A DNA stretch of 64,000 nucleotides from Bryobacteraceae bacterium (GTDB lineage Bacteria; Acidobacteriota; Terriglobia; Bryobacterales; Bryobacteraceae): positions 1-64,000 of the forward strand of contig JAIEMJ010000038.1 in the NCBI GenBank assembly GCA_019752335.1, read 5' to 3'. Position 1 is the first letter of the stretch; every line of letters begins with the position of its first letter. A program made the translations under genes and the position numbers. The notes under the pieces were generated by a model that saw only the letters and a list, made by a program, of their open reading frames with translations, was not told where the DNA came from and made no database searches. Positions 26,273-34,615 of this stretch are shown here, one piece after another.

Positions 26273-26530
26273 ATGACGAAATGCGAACGCACTTATGAGC
26301 TGGCGCGGCCGCTCGACGAAGCCCTCTTGGAGCAGGTGAACTCGCTGCTGGGCATCCACGGCATTCAGAAACTGCGCGTCGCTCCACAACTGGACGCCAT
26401 CACCGTAGGCTGGGACGCGGCGCGGCTTTCGATTCCGCAGATGGAGAGCTTGCTCGCGCAGCGCGGCTTCGCGCTGAAGCCGTTCGTGCCGCCCGCCCCG
26501 CCGCCCAAGCCTGAGCCGGTCAGCGCATGA
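26273..26530 (+). CDS. Small protein, possible HMA-like fold, unknown function
   Basis: 85 residues between the trmJ-like gene and nadE. LLEQVNSLLGIHGIQKLRVAPQLDAITVGWDAARLSIPQMESLLAQRGF has the beta-alpha-beta spacing of heavy-metal-associated-like (HMA) domains but lacks the metal-binding CxxC. The C-terminus is proline-rich (PPAPPPKPEPVSA). The stop overlaps the nadE start (ATGA), so it is co-translated with nadE. No function can be assigned. Confidence 0.7.
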   Translation: MTKCERTYELARPLDEALLEQVNSLLGIHGIQKLRVAPQLDAITVGWDAARLSIPQMESLLAQRGFALKPFVPPAPPPKPEPVSA

Positions 26531-28158
26531 TTGTTGCCCTAGCCCAATTCAATCCCACGGTGGGCGCCCTCGCGGCCAACGCGGACCGCATGGCCGCGAT
26601 GGCCCGCGACGCGGCCGCGCGCGGCGCCGATATCGTGGCTTTTCCCGAGTTAGCCATCTGCGGTTACCCCCCGCGCGACTTACTCGAAAAAGCCAGCTTC
26701 GTGGATGGCTGCGCGCGCGAAGTGGCCCGCTTGGCCGAGATCACGCGGGACCTGCCGCTGGCCATCATCGTCGGTACGGTCGCCCGCAATCCCCGCGCCC
26801 TCGGTAAGCAACTCGCCAACGCCGCGCAGGTGTTGTCCGCCGGAGAGATCGTTTTCGAGCAGCGGAAAATGCTGCTGCCCACTTACGACGTTTTCGACGA
26901 AAGCCGTTACTTCGTCCCCGGCGACAAACAAACCATCTGGGAATACCGCGGACGCAAAATCGCGTTAACCATCTGCGAAGATGCCTGGAACGACAAACAA
27001 TATTGGGACCGTCCGCTCTACACGCGCGATCCCGTAGCTGAGTTAGCCGCCGCCGGCGCCGAGTTACTCATCTCCATCAATGGCTCTCCGTATCACTACG
27101 GCAAGCGGGCGCAACGCCGCGAAATGTTCGCCGCCTTGGCCGCGCATCACCGCATGCCGGTTTACTACGTGAATCAATCCGGCGGGAACGATCAGTTAGT
27201 CTTCGATGGCTCCAGCTTCGCGCTGGAGGCCGACGGCCGCGAAATTGCGGCCGCCGTCTCGTTCGCGGAAGACCTGGTGCTGCCCGGCGATCATCGAGCC
27301 AATCTCGCCAACGAAACCGAAGCGGTTTACGACGCCCTGGTGTTGGGCACCCGCGACTACATCGGCAAGTGCGGCTTCAAGAAAGTGCTCATCGGCCTCT
27401 CCGGCGGGATTGACTCGTCGATCACCGCGGCCATCGCCGTCGATGCCGTCGGCGCCGCGAACGTCATCGGCGTTTCGATGCCGGGACCCTACTCGTCTGA
27501 CCATTCGCTCACCGACGCCCGTGAGATGGCCCAGCGCCTCGGCATACGGTATGAGGTATCGCCCATCACGGAAGTCTGTGCGACTTTTGAGAAAGTCTTG
27601 GAGCCCTTGTTTGCGGGCTATGCGCGCGACGTGACCGAGGAGAACCTCCAGGCACGTTTGCGCGGAGTGACCCTCATGGCGCTCTCGAATAAGTTCGGCG
27701 CCATGGTACTCACCACCGGCAACAAGAGCGAACTCGCCGTCGGCTACTGCACCCTGTACGGCGATATGTGCGGCGGACTGGCCGTCATCAGCGACGTACC
27801 AAAAACGCTCGTCTACCAGATCTCCCGCGTCGCCAATCAACGCCATCCGGGCGCGATTCCCGAAAACGTCTTTATCAAGCCCCCTTCCGCCGAGCTGCGC
27901 CCGGACCAAAAAGACTCGGACTCCTTGCCCGAGTACGATACGCTCGATGCGATTCTGAAGGGCTATGTGGAAGAAAGCCAGAGCCCGGCCACGATTGCCT
28001 CCGCGCTCAACTTACCGCTCGCCCTGGTCCGCGACATCGCCAATAAGGTGGATCGCAATGAGTATAAGCGGCAGCAGGCGGCGCCGGGTTTGAAGGTTAC
28101 CACGAAGGCCTTCGGCATCGGCCGCCGTTTCCCGATCGCGCAGAGATTCTCGGAGTGA
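26527..28158 (+). CDS. nadE: Glutamine-dependent NAD+ synthetase
   Basis: 543 residues. The N-terminal nitrilase-type glutaminase carries FPELAICGYPPRDLLEK (Glu), the Lys in EQRKMLLPTYDVFDE, and the Cys in LTICEDAW. The C-terminal synthetase domain has the ATP loop GLSGGIDSSITAAIA near residue 292 and TGNKSELAVGYCTLYGD near 398-414, then KPPSAELRPDQKDSDSLPEYD. The enzyme amidates deamido-NAD with glutamine. It is co-translated with the gene before it and overlaps the MATE gene by 4 nt. Confidence 0.96.
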   Translation: MIVALAQFNPTVGALAANADRMAAMARDAAARGADIVAFPELAICGYPPRDLLEKASFVDGCAREVARLAEITRDLPLAIIVGTVARNPRALGKQLANAAQVLSAGEIVFEQRKMLLPTYDVFDESRYFVPGDKQTIWEYRGRKIALTICEDAWNDKQYWDRPLYTRDPVAELAAAGAELLISINGSPYHYGKRAQRREMFAALAAHHRMPVYYVNQSGGNDQLVFDGSSFALEADGREIAAAVSFAEDLVLPGDHRANLANETEAVYDALVLGTRDYIGKCGFKKVLIGLSGGIDSSITAAIAVDAVGAANVIGVSMPGPYSSDHSLTDAREMAQRLGIRYEVSPITEVCATFEKVLEPLFAGYARDVTEENLQARLRGVTLMALSNKFGAMVLTTGNKSELAVGYCTLYGDMCGGLAVISDVPKTLVYQISRVANQRHPGAIPENVFIKPPSAELRPDQKDSDSLPEYDTLDAILKGYVEESQSPATIASALNLPLALVRDIANKVDRNEYKRQQAAPGLKVTTKAFGIGRRFPIAQRFSE

Positions 28159-29540
28159 GTAAGTTACTCCGCGCGATTGCGGAAAGCCTGCGCGGTGGCC
28201 ATCATGACTACACCACCGGCTCGTTGACTCGCGCCATTTTCCTGCTTTCCCTGCCGATGGTGCTGGAAATGGCGATGGAGAGTTTATTCGTTGTCGTCGA
28301 CATTTTCTGGGTGGCGCACCTCGGCGAAAATGCGATCTCCACTGTGGGACTTACCGAAGCGATGTTCTCCATCGTCTTCGCCGCCGCCATGGGACTCAGT
28401 GCCGCCGCCACGGCCACCGTGGCTCGCCGCATTGGTGAGAAGAATCCCTCGGCCGCCAGCCACGCGGGTGCGCAGTCGATCCTGCTCGGCATTGCCGTCT
28501 CGCTTTGCTTCGCCGTCCCCGGAGCCATCTGGGGCGGGGAGTTACTCGCCTGGATGTCCGGCTCAGCCTCGCTGGCAGCTTACGGCGGCAGCTTCACCAA
28601 GATCATGCTGGCCGGTACGCCCGGCGTGGTGCTGCTATTCCTGAACAACGCGATCTTCCGGGGCGCGGGCAACGCTACCATCGCCATGCACGCGCTGTGG
28701 CTGGCCAATGCCTGCAACATGATTCTCGATCCTCTCTTCATCTTCGGCTGGGGACCCGTCCCCGCCATGGGCGTCACCGGCGCGGCGATCGCCACCACCA
28801 CCGGCCGTTCCATCGGCGCGCTGTATGGCTTCTGGCGGCTCTACGAAGGCCGCGGCGAGCTAAAGCTCCGCGGCGAACACTTCCATTGGGACGGACCGCT
28901 GATGCGCCAATTGGCCGGCATTGCCGCGCCGGCCGGCTTTCAGTATCTGGTGCCCACCGCGAGTTGGCTCGGACTGATGCGCATCGTCGCCGTCTTTGGC
29001 GGCGCGGCCACCGCGGGCTACACCATCGCCATTCGCATCATCGTCTTCGTCCTGCTGCCCGCTTGGGGACTCTCGAACGCCGCCGCGACGCTGGTGGGCC
29101 AGAATCTCGGCGCGAAGCAACCGGAGCGCGCGGAGAAAAGCGTCATCGCGTGCGGCCTCTACAATATGGCTTTTCTGGTAACGGTGTCCCTGGGCTTGAT
29201 TTTCTTCGCCGAGCCGTTAGTGCGGTTGTTTACGCAAGAAGACGCCGTGGTACGTGTCGCCGTCGAGTGCCTGCGCATTCTCAGCTATGGTTACGGCTTC
29301 TACGCGTGGGGCATGGTGTTGATCCAGGCCTTCAACGGCGCGGGCGACACGCGGATTCCCACGCTGGTAAACTTTGGTTGTTACTGGCTGTTTCAATTGC
29401 CGCTCGCTTATGCTTGGGCCAATTGGTGGGGCGGCGGTCCGTCGGGAGTCTTCTGGGCCGTGCCCATGGCGGAGTTACTGCTGGCGTTGGTCGCCTACGT
29501 GCTTTTCCGGCGCGGCGGCTGGAAACTGACGGTAGTGTAA
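28155..29540 (+). CDS. MATE family efflux transporter
   Basis: 461 residues with about 12 helices in two related halves: LSLPMVLEMAMESLFVVVDIFWVAHLGENAISTVGL near 32-70 begins the first, and IAAPAGFQYLVPTASWLGLMRIVAVFGG the second. It is of the NorM/DinF-related type that exports cations or drugs using Na+ or H+. The start is GTG at 28155, overlapping the nadE stop. The next gene, the radical SAM selenoprotein, begins 1 nt after its stop, so the two may serve the same metabolite. That is inference. Confidence 0.92.
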   Translation: MSKLLRAIAESLRGGHHDYTTGSLTRAIFLLSLPMVLEMAMESLFVVVDIFWVAHLGENAISTVGLTEAMFSIVFAAAMGLSAAATATVARRIGEKNPSAASHAGAQSILLGIAVSLCFAVPGAIWGGELLAWMSGSASLAAYGGSFTKIMLAGTPGVVLLFLNNAIFRGAGNATIAMHALWLANACNMILDPLFIFGWGPVPAMGVTGAAIATTTGRSIGALYGFWRLYEGRGELKLRGEHFHWDGPLMRQLAGIAAPAGFQYLVPTASWLGLMRIVAVFGGAATAGYTIAIRIIVFVLLPAWGLSNAAATLVGQNLGAKQPERAEKSVIACGLYNMAFLVTVSLGLIFFAEPLVRLFTQEDAVVRVAVECLRILSYGYGFYAWGMVLIQAFNGAGDTRIPTLVNFGCYWLFQLPLAYAWANWWGGGPSGVFWAVPMAELLLALVAYVLFRRGGWKLTVV

Positions 29541-29541
29541 G

Positions 29542-30861
29542 ATGCGCGTCCTTCTCGTCAACACCTATGACCTCGGCCATCAGCCCTTCGGCTTGGCGTC
29601 GCCAGCGGCTTGGCTGGCACGCGCGGGCCACACGGTAGTCTGCGCGGACTTGGCCGTCGAGCCGATGCCCAACGCCCGCTTCGACCGCGTCGCCTTCCAT
29701 CTGCCGATGCACACCGCCACGCGCCTGGCGGCCCCGTTGATCGAGCAACTGCGCGGCCAAGCCCGCATCGCTTGCTATGGCCTCTACGCCCCGCTCAACG
29801 CCGAGTATCTGCGCTCCTTGGGCGCCGAAGCCATCATCGGCGGCGAGTTTGAAGCCGCCTTAGTCGATTGGGTAAACGGCCACGTCGTGGCCGAGAAACA
29901 CCTGGACCGCCTGGAGTTTATCGCGCCACAACGCCAGTTACTGCCCGTGCTCGATCGCTACGCCAAGTTACAAGTCAACGGCGAGTCGCGCACGGTCGGC
30001 TACACCGAAGCCAGCCGGGGCTGCAAACATCTTTGCCGCCATTGTCCCGTGGTGCCCGTCTATGAGGGCCGCTTTCGTGTCGTACCGGTCGAAGTCGTAT
30101 TGCAGGATATCCGCCAACAAGTGGCGGCCGGCGCCCGCCACATCACCTTCGGCGACCCTGACTTCTGGAACGGCCCCACGCACGCCCGGCGCATCGTGCA
30201 GTACTTGCACGCCGAGTTTCCGGCTCTGACTTACGATGTCACCATCAAGGTCGAGCACTTACTCGCCCATCGCGACTTACTCGCAGAATTGAAAGCCACC
30301 GGCTGCCTGATGGTCACCAGCGCCGTCGAGTCGCTCGACGACGCGGTCTTACAGCGCCTCGAAAAAGGGCACACCCGCGCCGATTTCGAACTCGCCGTCG
30401 ACTTACTCCGCGCCGCCGGACTCACCCTGGCCCCCACCTTTATCGCCTTCACGCCCTGGACGACGCGCGCCAGCTACCTCGACTTACTCCGCACGCTGGC
30501 TGGGCTCGACTTAGTCGAAAACGTCGCCCCCGTGCAACTAGCCTTGCGGCTCCTCATCCCCTCTGGATCACGCCTGCTGGAATTGTCCGAAGTGCGGGAG
30601 TTGCTTACCGGCTACGATCAGCAAGCGCTCCTGCATCGCTGGCAACACCCCGATCCCGCCATCGACGAACTCGCGGCGGCGGCGATTCGCCTGGCCGGAA
30701 AGAAGCGTTCGCGCCAGGAGGGATTCGCCGCACTCTGGCAACTAGCCGGAGGAGGCGAGTACACCACGCCGGCCTTACCGGCCCGCGCCTCCATCCCCTA
30801 TCTCGACGAGCCCTGGTACTGTTGAGCGGAGCCGACCGACGGCCAGTTGGCTGTCTTATAG
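29542..30861 (+). CDS. Radical SAM selenoprotein, CUAEP-tail family
   Basis: 439 residues when the TGA at 30823-30825 is read as selenocysteine (residue 428). Residues 1-130 form a B12-binding-like Rossmann part (MRVLLVNTYDLGHQPFGLASPAAWL). The radical SAM cluster is C161xxxC165xxC168 in ASRGCKHLCRHCPVVP. After PYLDEPWYC the frame continues as Sec-AEPTDGQLAVL to TAG at 30859. WYC-U-AEP is the tail for which this family of (seleno)proteins is named, with some members having Cys in place of Sec. A hairpin begins 5 nt after the UGA. The function of the family is unknown. Ending the gene at the UGA would remove the conserved tail. The SelA/B/D machinery is not in this window. Confidence 0.87.
30830..30852 (+). 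promoter_or_regulatory. Candidate bacterial SECIS hairpin
   Basis: AGCCGAC (30830-30836) pairs with GTTGGCT (30846-30852), 7 bp including one G-U, closing a 9-nt loop CGACGGCCA. It begins 5 nt after the UGA at 30823, and the loop G residues lie about 13-17 nt after it, the place expected for SelB binding. Confidence 0.65.
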
Positions 30862-30868
30862 AGCTGTC

Positions 30869-32227
30869 TTATAACGTGCGCAACAGACGATGCATGAATT
30901 CGAGGCCTTCGTAGAAGGCCTCGACGCCGATGCGTTCGTCCTGCCCGTGGGCGCGAATCGGGTCAATGTTAAAGAAGACGGCCGGGGCGCCGTAAGTGGG
31001 GATGCCGGCGCGGCGGAGTTCGGCGCTGTCGGAGGCCCAGGGATCCATCACGGGAACGACGGCGAGGCCAGGGTACATCTCGCCGACGAGTTTCTCCACC
31101 ATGCCGAACACCGTAGGGTTCAGCGGCGAGGCCGGGCTGCCCTCCATCGTACCCAGGGGCGTAATGCCCACGAGCGGATCCGCCACCACGCGGGTAAGCG
31201 TCTCCACGACGCGCTCGCGCGAAACGCCCGGCAGTACGCGGCAATTCACGTTGGCGACGGCCGATTGGGGCAGCGCATTGCGGGCGTGGCCCGCCTCCAC
31301 GGTGGTCGCGACGCACGTGGTCCGCAGAATGCTGTTCAGCATCGTCGAGCCCTGCGCCAGCCGTTCCGCGGCGGCAAGATCCGGCTGAGAGCCGCTCACG
31401 GCCTTCATGTCGGCGCGGACCGCGGGACTCGCTTCGCGGGTGGACATGCGCTCGAAGAAAGAGCGCGTCGTTTCGTTGATCTCGATGGGGAAATCGAACT
31501 TCGCCAGCCGGGCCAAGCCTTCGGCGAGCCGGTAAATCGCGTTTTCCTTCACCGGCTGCGAACTGTGCCCGCCGGGATTCTTGACGGTGAGCAGGAAGTT
31601 GGCGCTGGCTTTCTCGCTGGTCTGGAAGGTGTAGCGCAGCCGCTGGCCGCGCTCGATCAGGCCGCCGCCGGCGTCCGTATTGATGCACCACTCGGCCTCG
31701 ATCCAGTCGCGGTGCTGCTTCAGCAGCCAGGCGACTCCGTTGTCGGGGCCGCCCTCTTCGTCCGCCGTCAGCGCAAGAATCAGGTCTCGCCGGGGAACGT
31801 ATCCTTCGCGTCGCAAGCGGATGAAGTTGGCCACGAGGATGGCCGCTTCGTCCTTCACGTCGGTGGTGCCGCGGCCGTAAAAGTAGCCGTCGCGCTCGGT
31901 GAAGATGAACGGGTCCAGACCGGACGACCAGTCCGCTGGGCGGGCTTCGACGACGTCGAGGTGCGCGATGAAGAGGACCGGCTTGGCATTGGTGGAGCCC
32001 TTCAGGCGCGCCACGATGTTCATTTTTTCGGGTCGGGGCCCAGCGAGTTCGACAGGTAGGCCAGCCGCCTTCAAGCGATTGGCCATGGCCAAGGCAGCCT
32101 TAGTACTACCGTTGCGTTGGGTAGTGTCGATTTCCACGAGTTCGCGGAAGATCTCACGCGCCAGGTCGCGAGGGCCTTGAGCGGCGCACAAGCTGGCCGT
32201 CAGCAGCAGGAGAAAGACTTGGGACAC
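30869..32227 (-). CDS. Secreted M20 family metallopeptidase
   Basis: About 452 residues from GTG at 32227, which opens a signal peptide (SQVFLLLLTASLCAAQ) and has TATCCT 5 nt before it. Other in-frame starts are TTG 32245, ATG 32296 and TTG 32305. The zinc site is seen in VLFIAHLDVVEA, FYGRGTTDVKDEAA, LTADEEGGPDNG and NTDAGGGL, and the dimerisation domain in VKNPGGHSSQPVKENAIYRL. The last His is in DPIRAHGQDERIG. This is the carboxypeptidase/aminoacylase group. It acts outside the cytoplasm on peptides. It converges on the selenoprotein gene with a 7-nt gap. Confidence 0.92.
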   Translation of the reverse strand: MSQVFLLLLTASLCAAQGPRDLAREIFRELVEIDTTQRNGSTKAALAMANRLKAAGLPVELAGPRPEKMNIVARLKGSTNAKPVLFIAHLDVVEARPADWSSGLDPFIFTERDGYFYGRGTTDVKDEAAILVANFIRLRREGYVPRRDLILALTADEEGGPDNGVAWLLKQHRDWIEAEWCINTDAGGGLIERGQRLRYTFQTSEKASANFLLTVKNPGGHSSQPVKENAIYRLAEGLARLAKFDFPIEINETTRSFFERMSTREASPAVRADMKAVSGSQPDLAAAERLAQGSTMLNSILRTTCVATTVEAGHARNALPQSAVANVNCRVLPGVSRERVVETLTRVVADPLVGITPLGTMEGSPASPLNPTVFGMVEKLVGEMYPGLAVVPVMDPWASDSAELRRAGIPTYGAPAVFFNIDPIRAHGQDERIGVEAFYEGLEFMHRLLRTL

Positions 32228-32363
32228 CCAATAGGATAGAGACAATTTGTCCGCTTTGGTTAAAGAAGTACGGCATATTGTCTGGTCAGCCCGCATTTCC
32301 GGCAACGAATGGATTTAGAATCAATGCTTTGCAGTATGGCCCACGGCGTGCCTATCTCTGGGC

Positions 32364-34145
32364 ATGAAGCTCACTCTCTTCCTGTCGCTCGTGGGTGCCA
32401 CCTTGGCCGCCGGGCAGACCATTTCACCGCACGTCACGTCACCCAGAGCCGGAAAAACGGCCAGCGTCATCGTCCAGTATCGCCCGTCCGATCCGGAAAC
32501 GTTCCAGGCGAAGGTCCGCTCGTTAGGCCGTTCGGCCAAGCAGGTCCACGGCGAACTCGGTTTGGTGAGCGTCGAGGCGACGGCGCAGGACCTGGAGGCA
32601 CTCGCCGCCGACCCGAACGTCGAATACGTCTCGCCGGACCATGCGGTGCAGAGCACGCAGGCCGTGAGCGCAACGCTGGCCAATCAGAGCAGCATTGAAT
32701 TTGCCCGCCGGGCCGCCGGCACGCAGCAGTTACTCACCAGCGGCTTTACGGGCCAGAGCATTGGCGTCGCGGTGATCGACAGCGGCGTGAACGATCAGCC
32801 GGACCTGCGCGACGGCGGCATCCGGGTCGTTTTTTCGCAGACCTTCGTCGGCGGCGCCGCGACGGACGCCTATGGCCACGGCACACATGTGGCCGGCATC
32901 ATCGCCGGCAACGGCGCCATGTCCACGGGCACCGGTAACACCTCCACCATCGCCGGTATCGCGCCGAGGGTGAATATCGTCAACTTGAAGGTATTGAACG
33001 ACACGGGCATCGGCTCGGACACGTCGGTGATCGCCGGCATCAACCGCGCGATCGAGTTGCGGACGCGGTTCAACATTCGCATCATCAACCTCTCCCTGGG
33101 GCGTCCGGTGTTTGAGAGCTTCCGGCGCGATCCATTGTGCCGGGCCGTGGAAGCGGCTTGGCGCGCGGGCATCGTGGTGGTGGTGGCCGCGGGCAACAAC
33201 GGCCGCGACAATACGTTCGGCACGAATGGCTATGGCACGATTGGCGTGCCGGGTAACAGCCCGTTTGTGATCACGGTGGGCGCGATGAAGACGCAGGGTA
33301 CGATTTCGCGCGGCGACGATGAAATTGCCACCTACAGTTCGAAGGGTCCCTCGCTGATTGACCGCATCGTGAAGCCGGACCTAGTCGCACCGGGCAATCA
33401 GATCGTCTCCGTCATGGCGGCGAACAACTTTCTCGCCACCAACTTTCCCAGCACGCGGGTGATGCGCTCCAGCTATCAAGGCAACCTGAAGGCCGATAGT
33501 CTCTCGGCGGACTACTTTACGTTGAGCGGCACCAGCATGGCGACGCCGATGGTGAGCGCGGCGGCCGCGATGCTGTTGCAGCGCGACAGCACGCTGACGC
33601 CGGACCAAGTGAAGAGCCGTTTGATGCGGACTGCATCGAAGACTTTCCGCACCAACACCTCCTTCATGGACATGGCCACTTGCCAGACCTTTACCGCACA
33701 GTATGACCTCTTCACGGTAGGCGCCGGTTACCTGGACGTGAACGCCGCGATGGCGAACAACCATAAGTCGACGCGCATGGCGATCTCGCCCTACGTGGTT
33801 TACGATGCCGCGACGCGGCGGGTGATTCTGAAGTACGACACGATTGCCGGCACCAACGTGGTGTGGGGCGAGAATGTCGTTTGGGGCACGAACATCGTGT
33901 GGGGCGAAAATGTCGTGTGGGGCGAGAATATTGTCTGGGGTGAGAACGTCGTTTGGGGAGAAAGCACGACCACGGGCTTCAACGTGGTGTGGGGTGAATC
34001 CTCGCCGAACAGCACGTCAGTCGCCGGTGCGCGTAATATTTCGCCGGTGAGCATCCTTACGTCGGGCGAACCAAACTCGACGATGGGCAGCTCTGATTTA
34101 CCCGGGATGAGCCGAGCCTGCTCCGGACCGAGCCTTCAGCAGTAA
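32364..34145 (+). CDS. Secreted S8 (subtilisin) protease with NVVWGE repeats
   Basis: 593 residues: signal peptide (1-17), an inhibitor_I9-like propeptide near 32-95 (VIVQYRPSDPETFQAKV), and a peptidase S8 domain with D139 (AVIDSGVN), H172 (GHGTHVAG), the oxyanion Asn in AAGNNG near 276-280, and S391 (LSGTSMATP). After the catalytic domain (about 465) comes a tail in which NVVWGE-type hexapeptides are repeated six times in a row (498-533) with a seventh at 540-545, then a Ser/Asn-rich end. Such WG repeat tails occur in other Acidobacteriota subtilases and may serve surface or complex attachment. Confidence 0.94.
   Translation: MKLTLFLSLVGATLAAGQTISPHVTSPRAGKTASVIVQYRPSDPETFQAKVRSLGRSAKQVHGELGLVSVEATAQDLEALAADPNVEYVSPDHAVQSTQAVSATLANQSSIEFARRAAGTQQLLTSGFTGQSIGVAVIDSGVNDQPDLRDGGIRVVFSQTFVGGAATDAYGHGTHVAGIIAGNGAMSTGTGNTSTIAGIAPRVNIVNLKVLNDTGIGSDTSVIAGINRAIELRTRFNIRIINLSLGRPVFESFRRDPLCRAVEAAWRAGIVVVVAAGNNGRDNTFGTNGYGTIGVPGNSPFVITVGAMKTQGTISRGDDEIATYSSKGPSLIDRIVKPDLVAPGNQIVSVMAANNFLATNFPSTRVMRSSYQGNLKADSLSADYFTLSGTSMATPMVSAAAAMLLQRDSTLTPDQVKSRLMRTASKTFRTNTSFMDMATCQTFTAQYDLFTVGAGYLDVNAAMANNHKSTRMAISPYVVYDAATRRVILKYDTIAGTNVVWGENVVWGTNIVWGENVVWGENIVWGENVVWGESTTTGFNVVWGESSPNSTSVAGARNISPVSILTSGEPNSTMGSSDLPGMSRACSGPSLQQ
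33855..33962 (+). repeat. 18-bp tandem repeat coding NVVWGE
   Basis: Six tandem 18-bp units (consensus aacgtcgtntggggcgag) within the S8 protease gene. One unit has GT in place of GE, and Ile alternates with Val in the second residue. A seventh unit follows after a 6-codon spacer at about 33981. Base changes between units are mostly silent, so protein-level selection is likely. Confidence 0.9.
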
Positions 34146-34172
34146 CTCCAAGCCTTACAACGCAGACGAAAG

Positions 34173-34204
34173 CAGCCCGCGGCTTACGAGCCGTGGGCTG
34201 TTTT
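34173..34204 (+). terminator. Intrinsic terminator of the S8 protease gene
   Basis: Stem cagcccgcggct/agccgtgggctg (34173-34184 and 34189-34200) with loop tacg, one G-U pair, then TTTT. It lies 28 nt after the stop. Confidence 0.9.
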
Positions 34205-34297
34205 GCTTCTCCTCCGTCGCGGCTCCCTGGCCGGCGTGACAGCGTAACTGAGGGTTGGAGGTAGTTACTGTCGCGCAAACGGGCAAAGGGAGCCGGG

Positions 34298-34534
34298 CTA
34301 AGGCCGTAGTGCGGCGGCGCCCATCAGCAGGCCCAGCCAATACGCCACCGCGATCAGCAGCAGCCCGGAGATGAGCAGATTGCTGGACTGGCTGCGGTGA
34401 CGGGCCGCGCTCGACGCCGAGTACCGGCGGAACGCGCTGCGGTCGCGCACTTGGAATTTTGCTGGCTGCCGCTTGACCCGCGACACGCTGCCCATGCGGG
34501 CTTGCGTAAACGGTGTGTGATCAGCAGTAGCCAT
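34298..34534 (-). CDS. Small membrane protein, unknown function
   Basis: 78 residues. The first 50 are basic and hydrophilic (RVKRQPAKFQVRDRSAFRRYS), and one C-terminal membrane helix follows (LLISGLLLIAVAYWLGLLMGAAA). This suggests a tail-anchored inner-membrane protein with a cytoplasmic N-terminus. I recognise no family. It is a single gene between the protease terminator and the AMP ligase. Confidence 0.6.
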   Translation of the reverse strand: MATADHTPFTQARMGSVSRVKRQPAKFQVRDRSAFRRYSASSAARHRSQSSNLLISGLLLIAVAYWLGLLMGAAALRP

Positions 34535-34615
34535 GCACTAATGATGCCGTTTAGAAGAATTCTTGACGATAGGTAGTTCGGGTGATACGGCCTAGAACCC
34601 TCGCATCCTCCAGTA

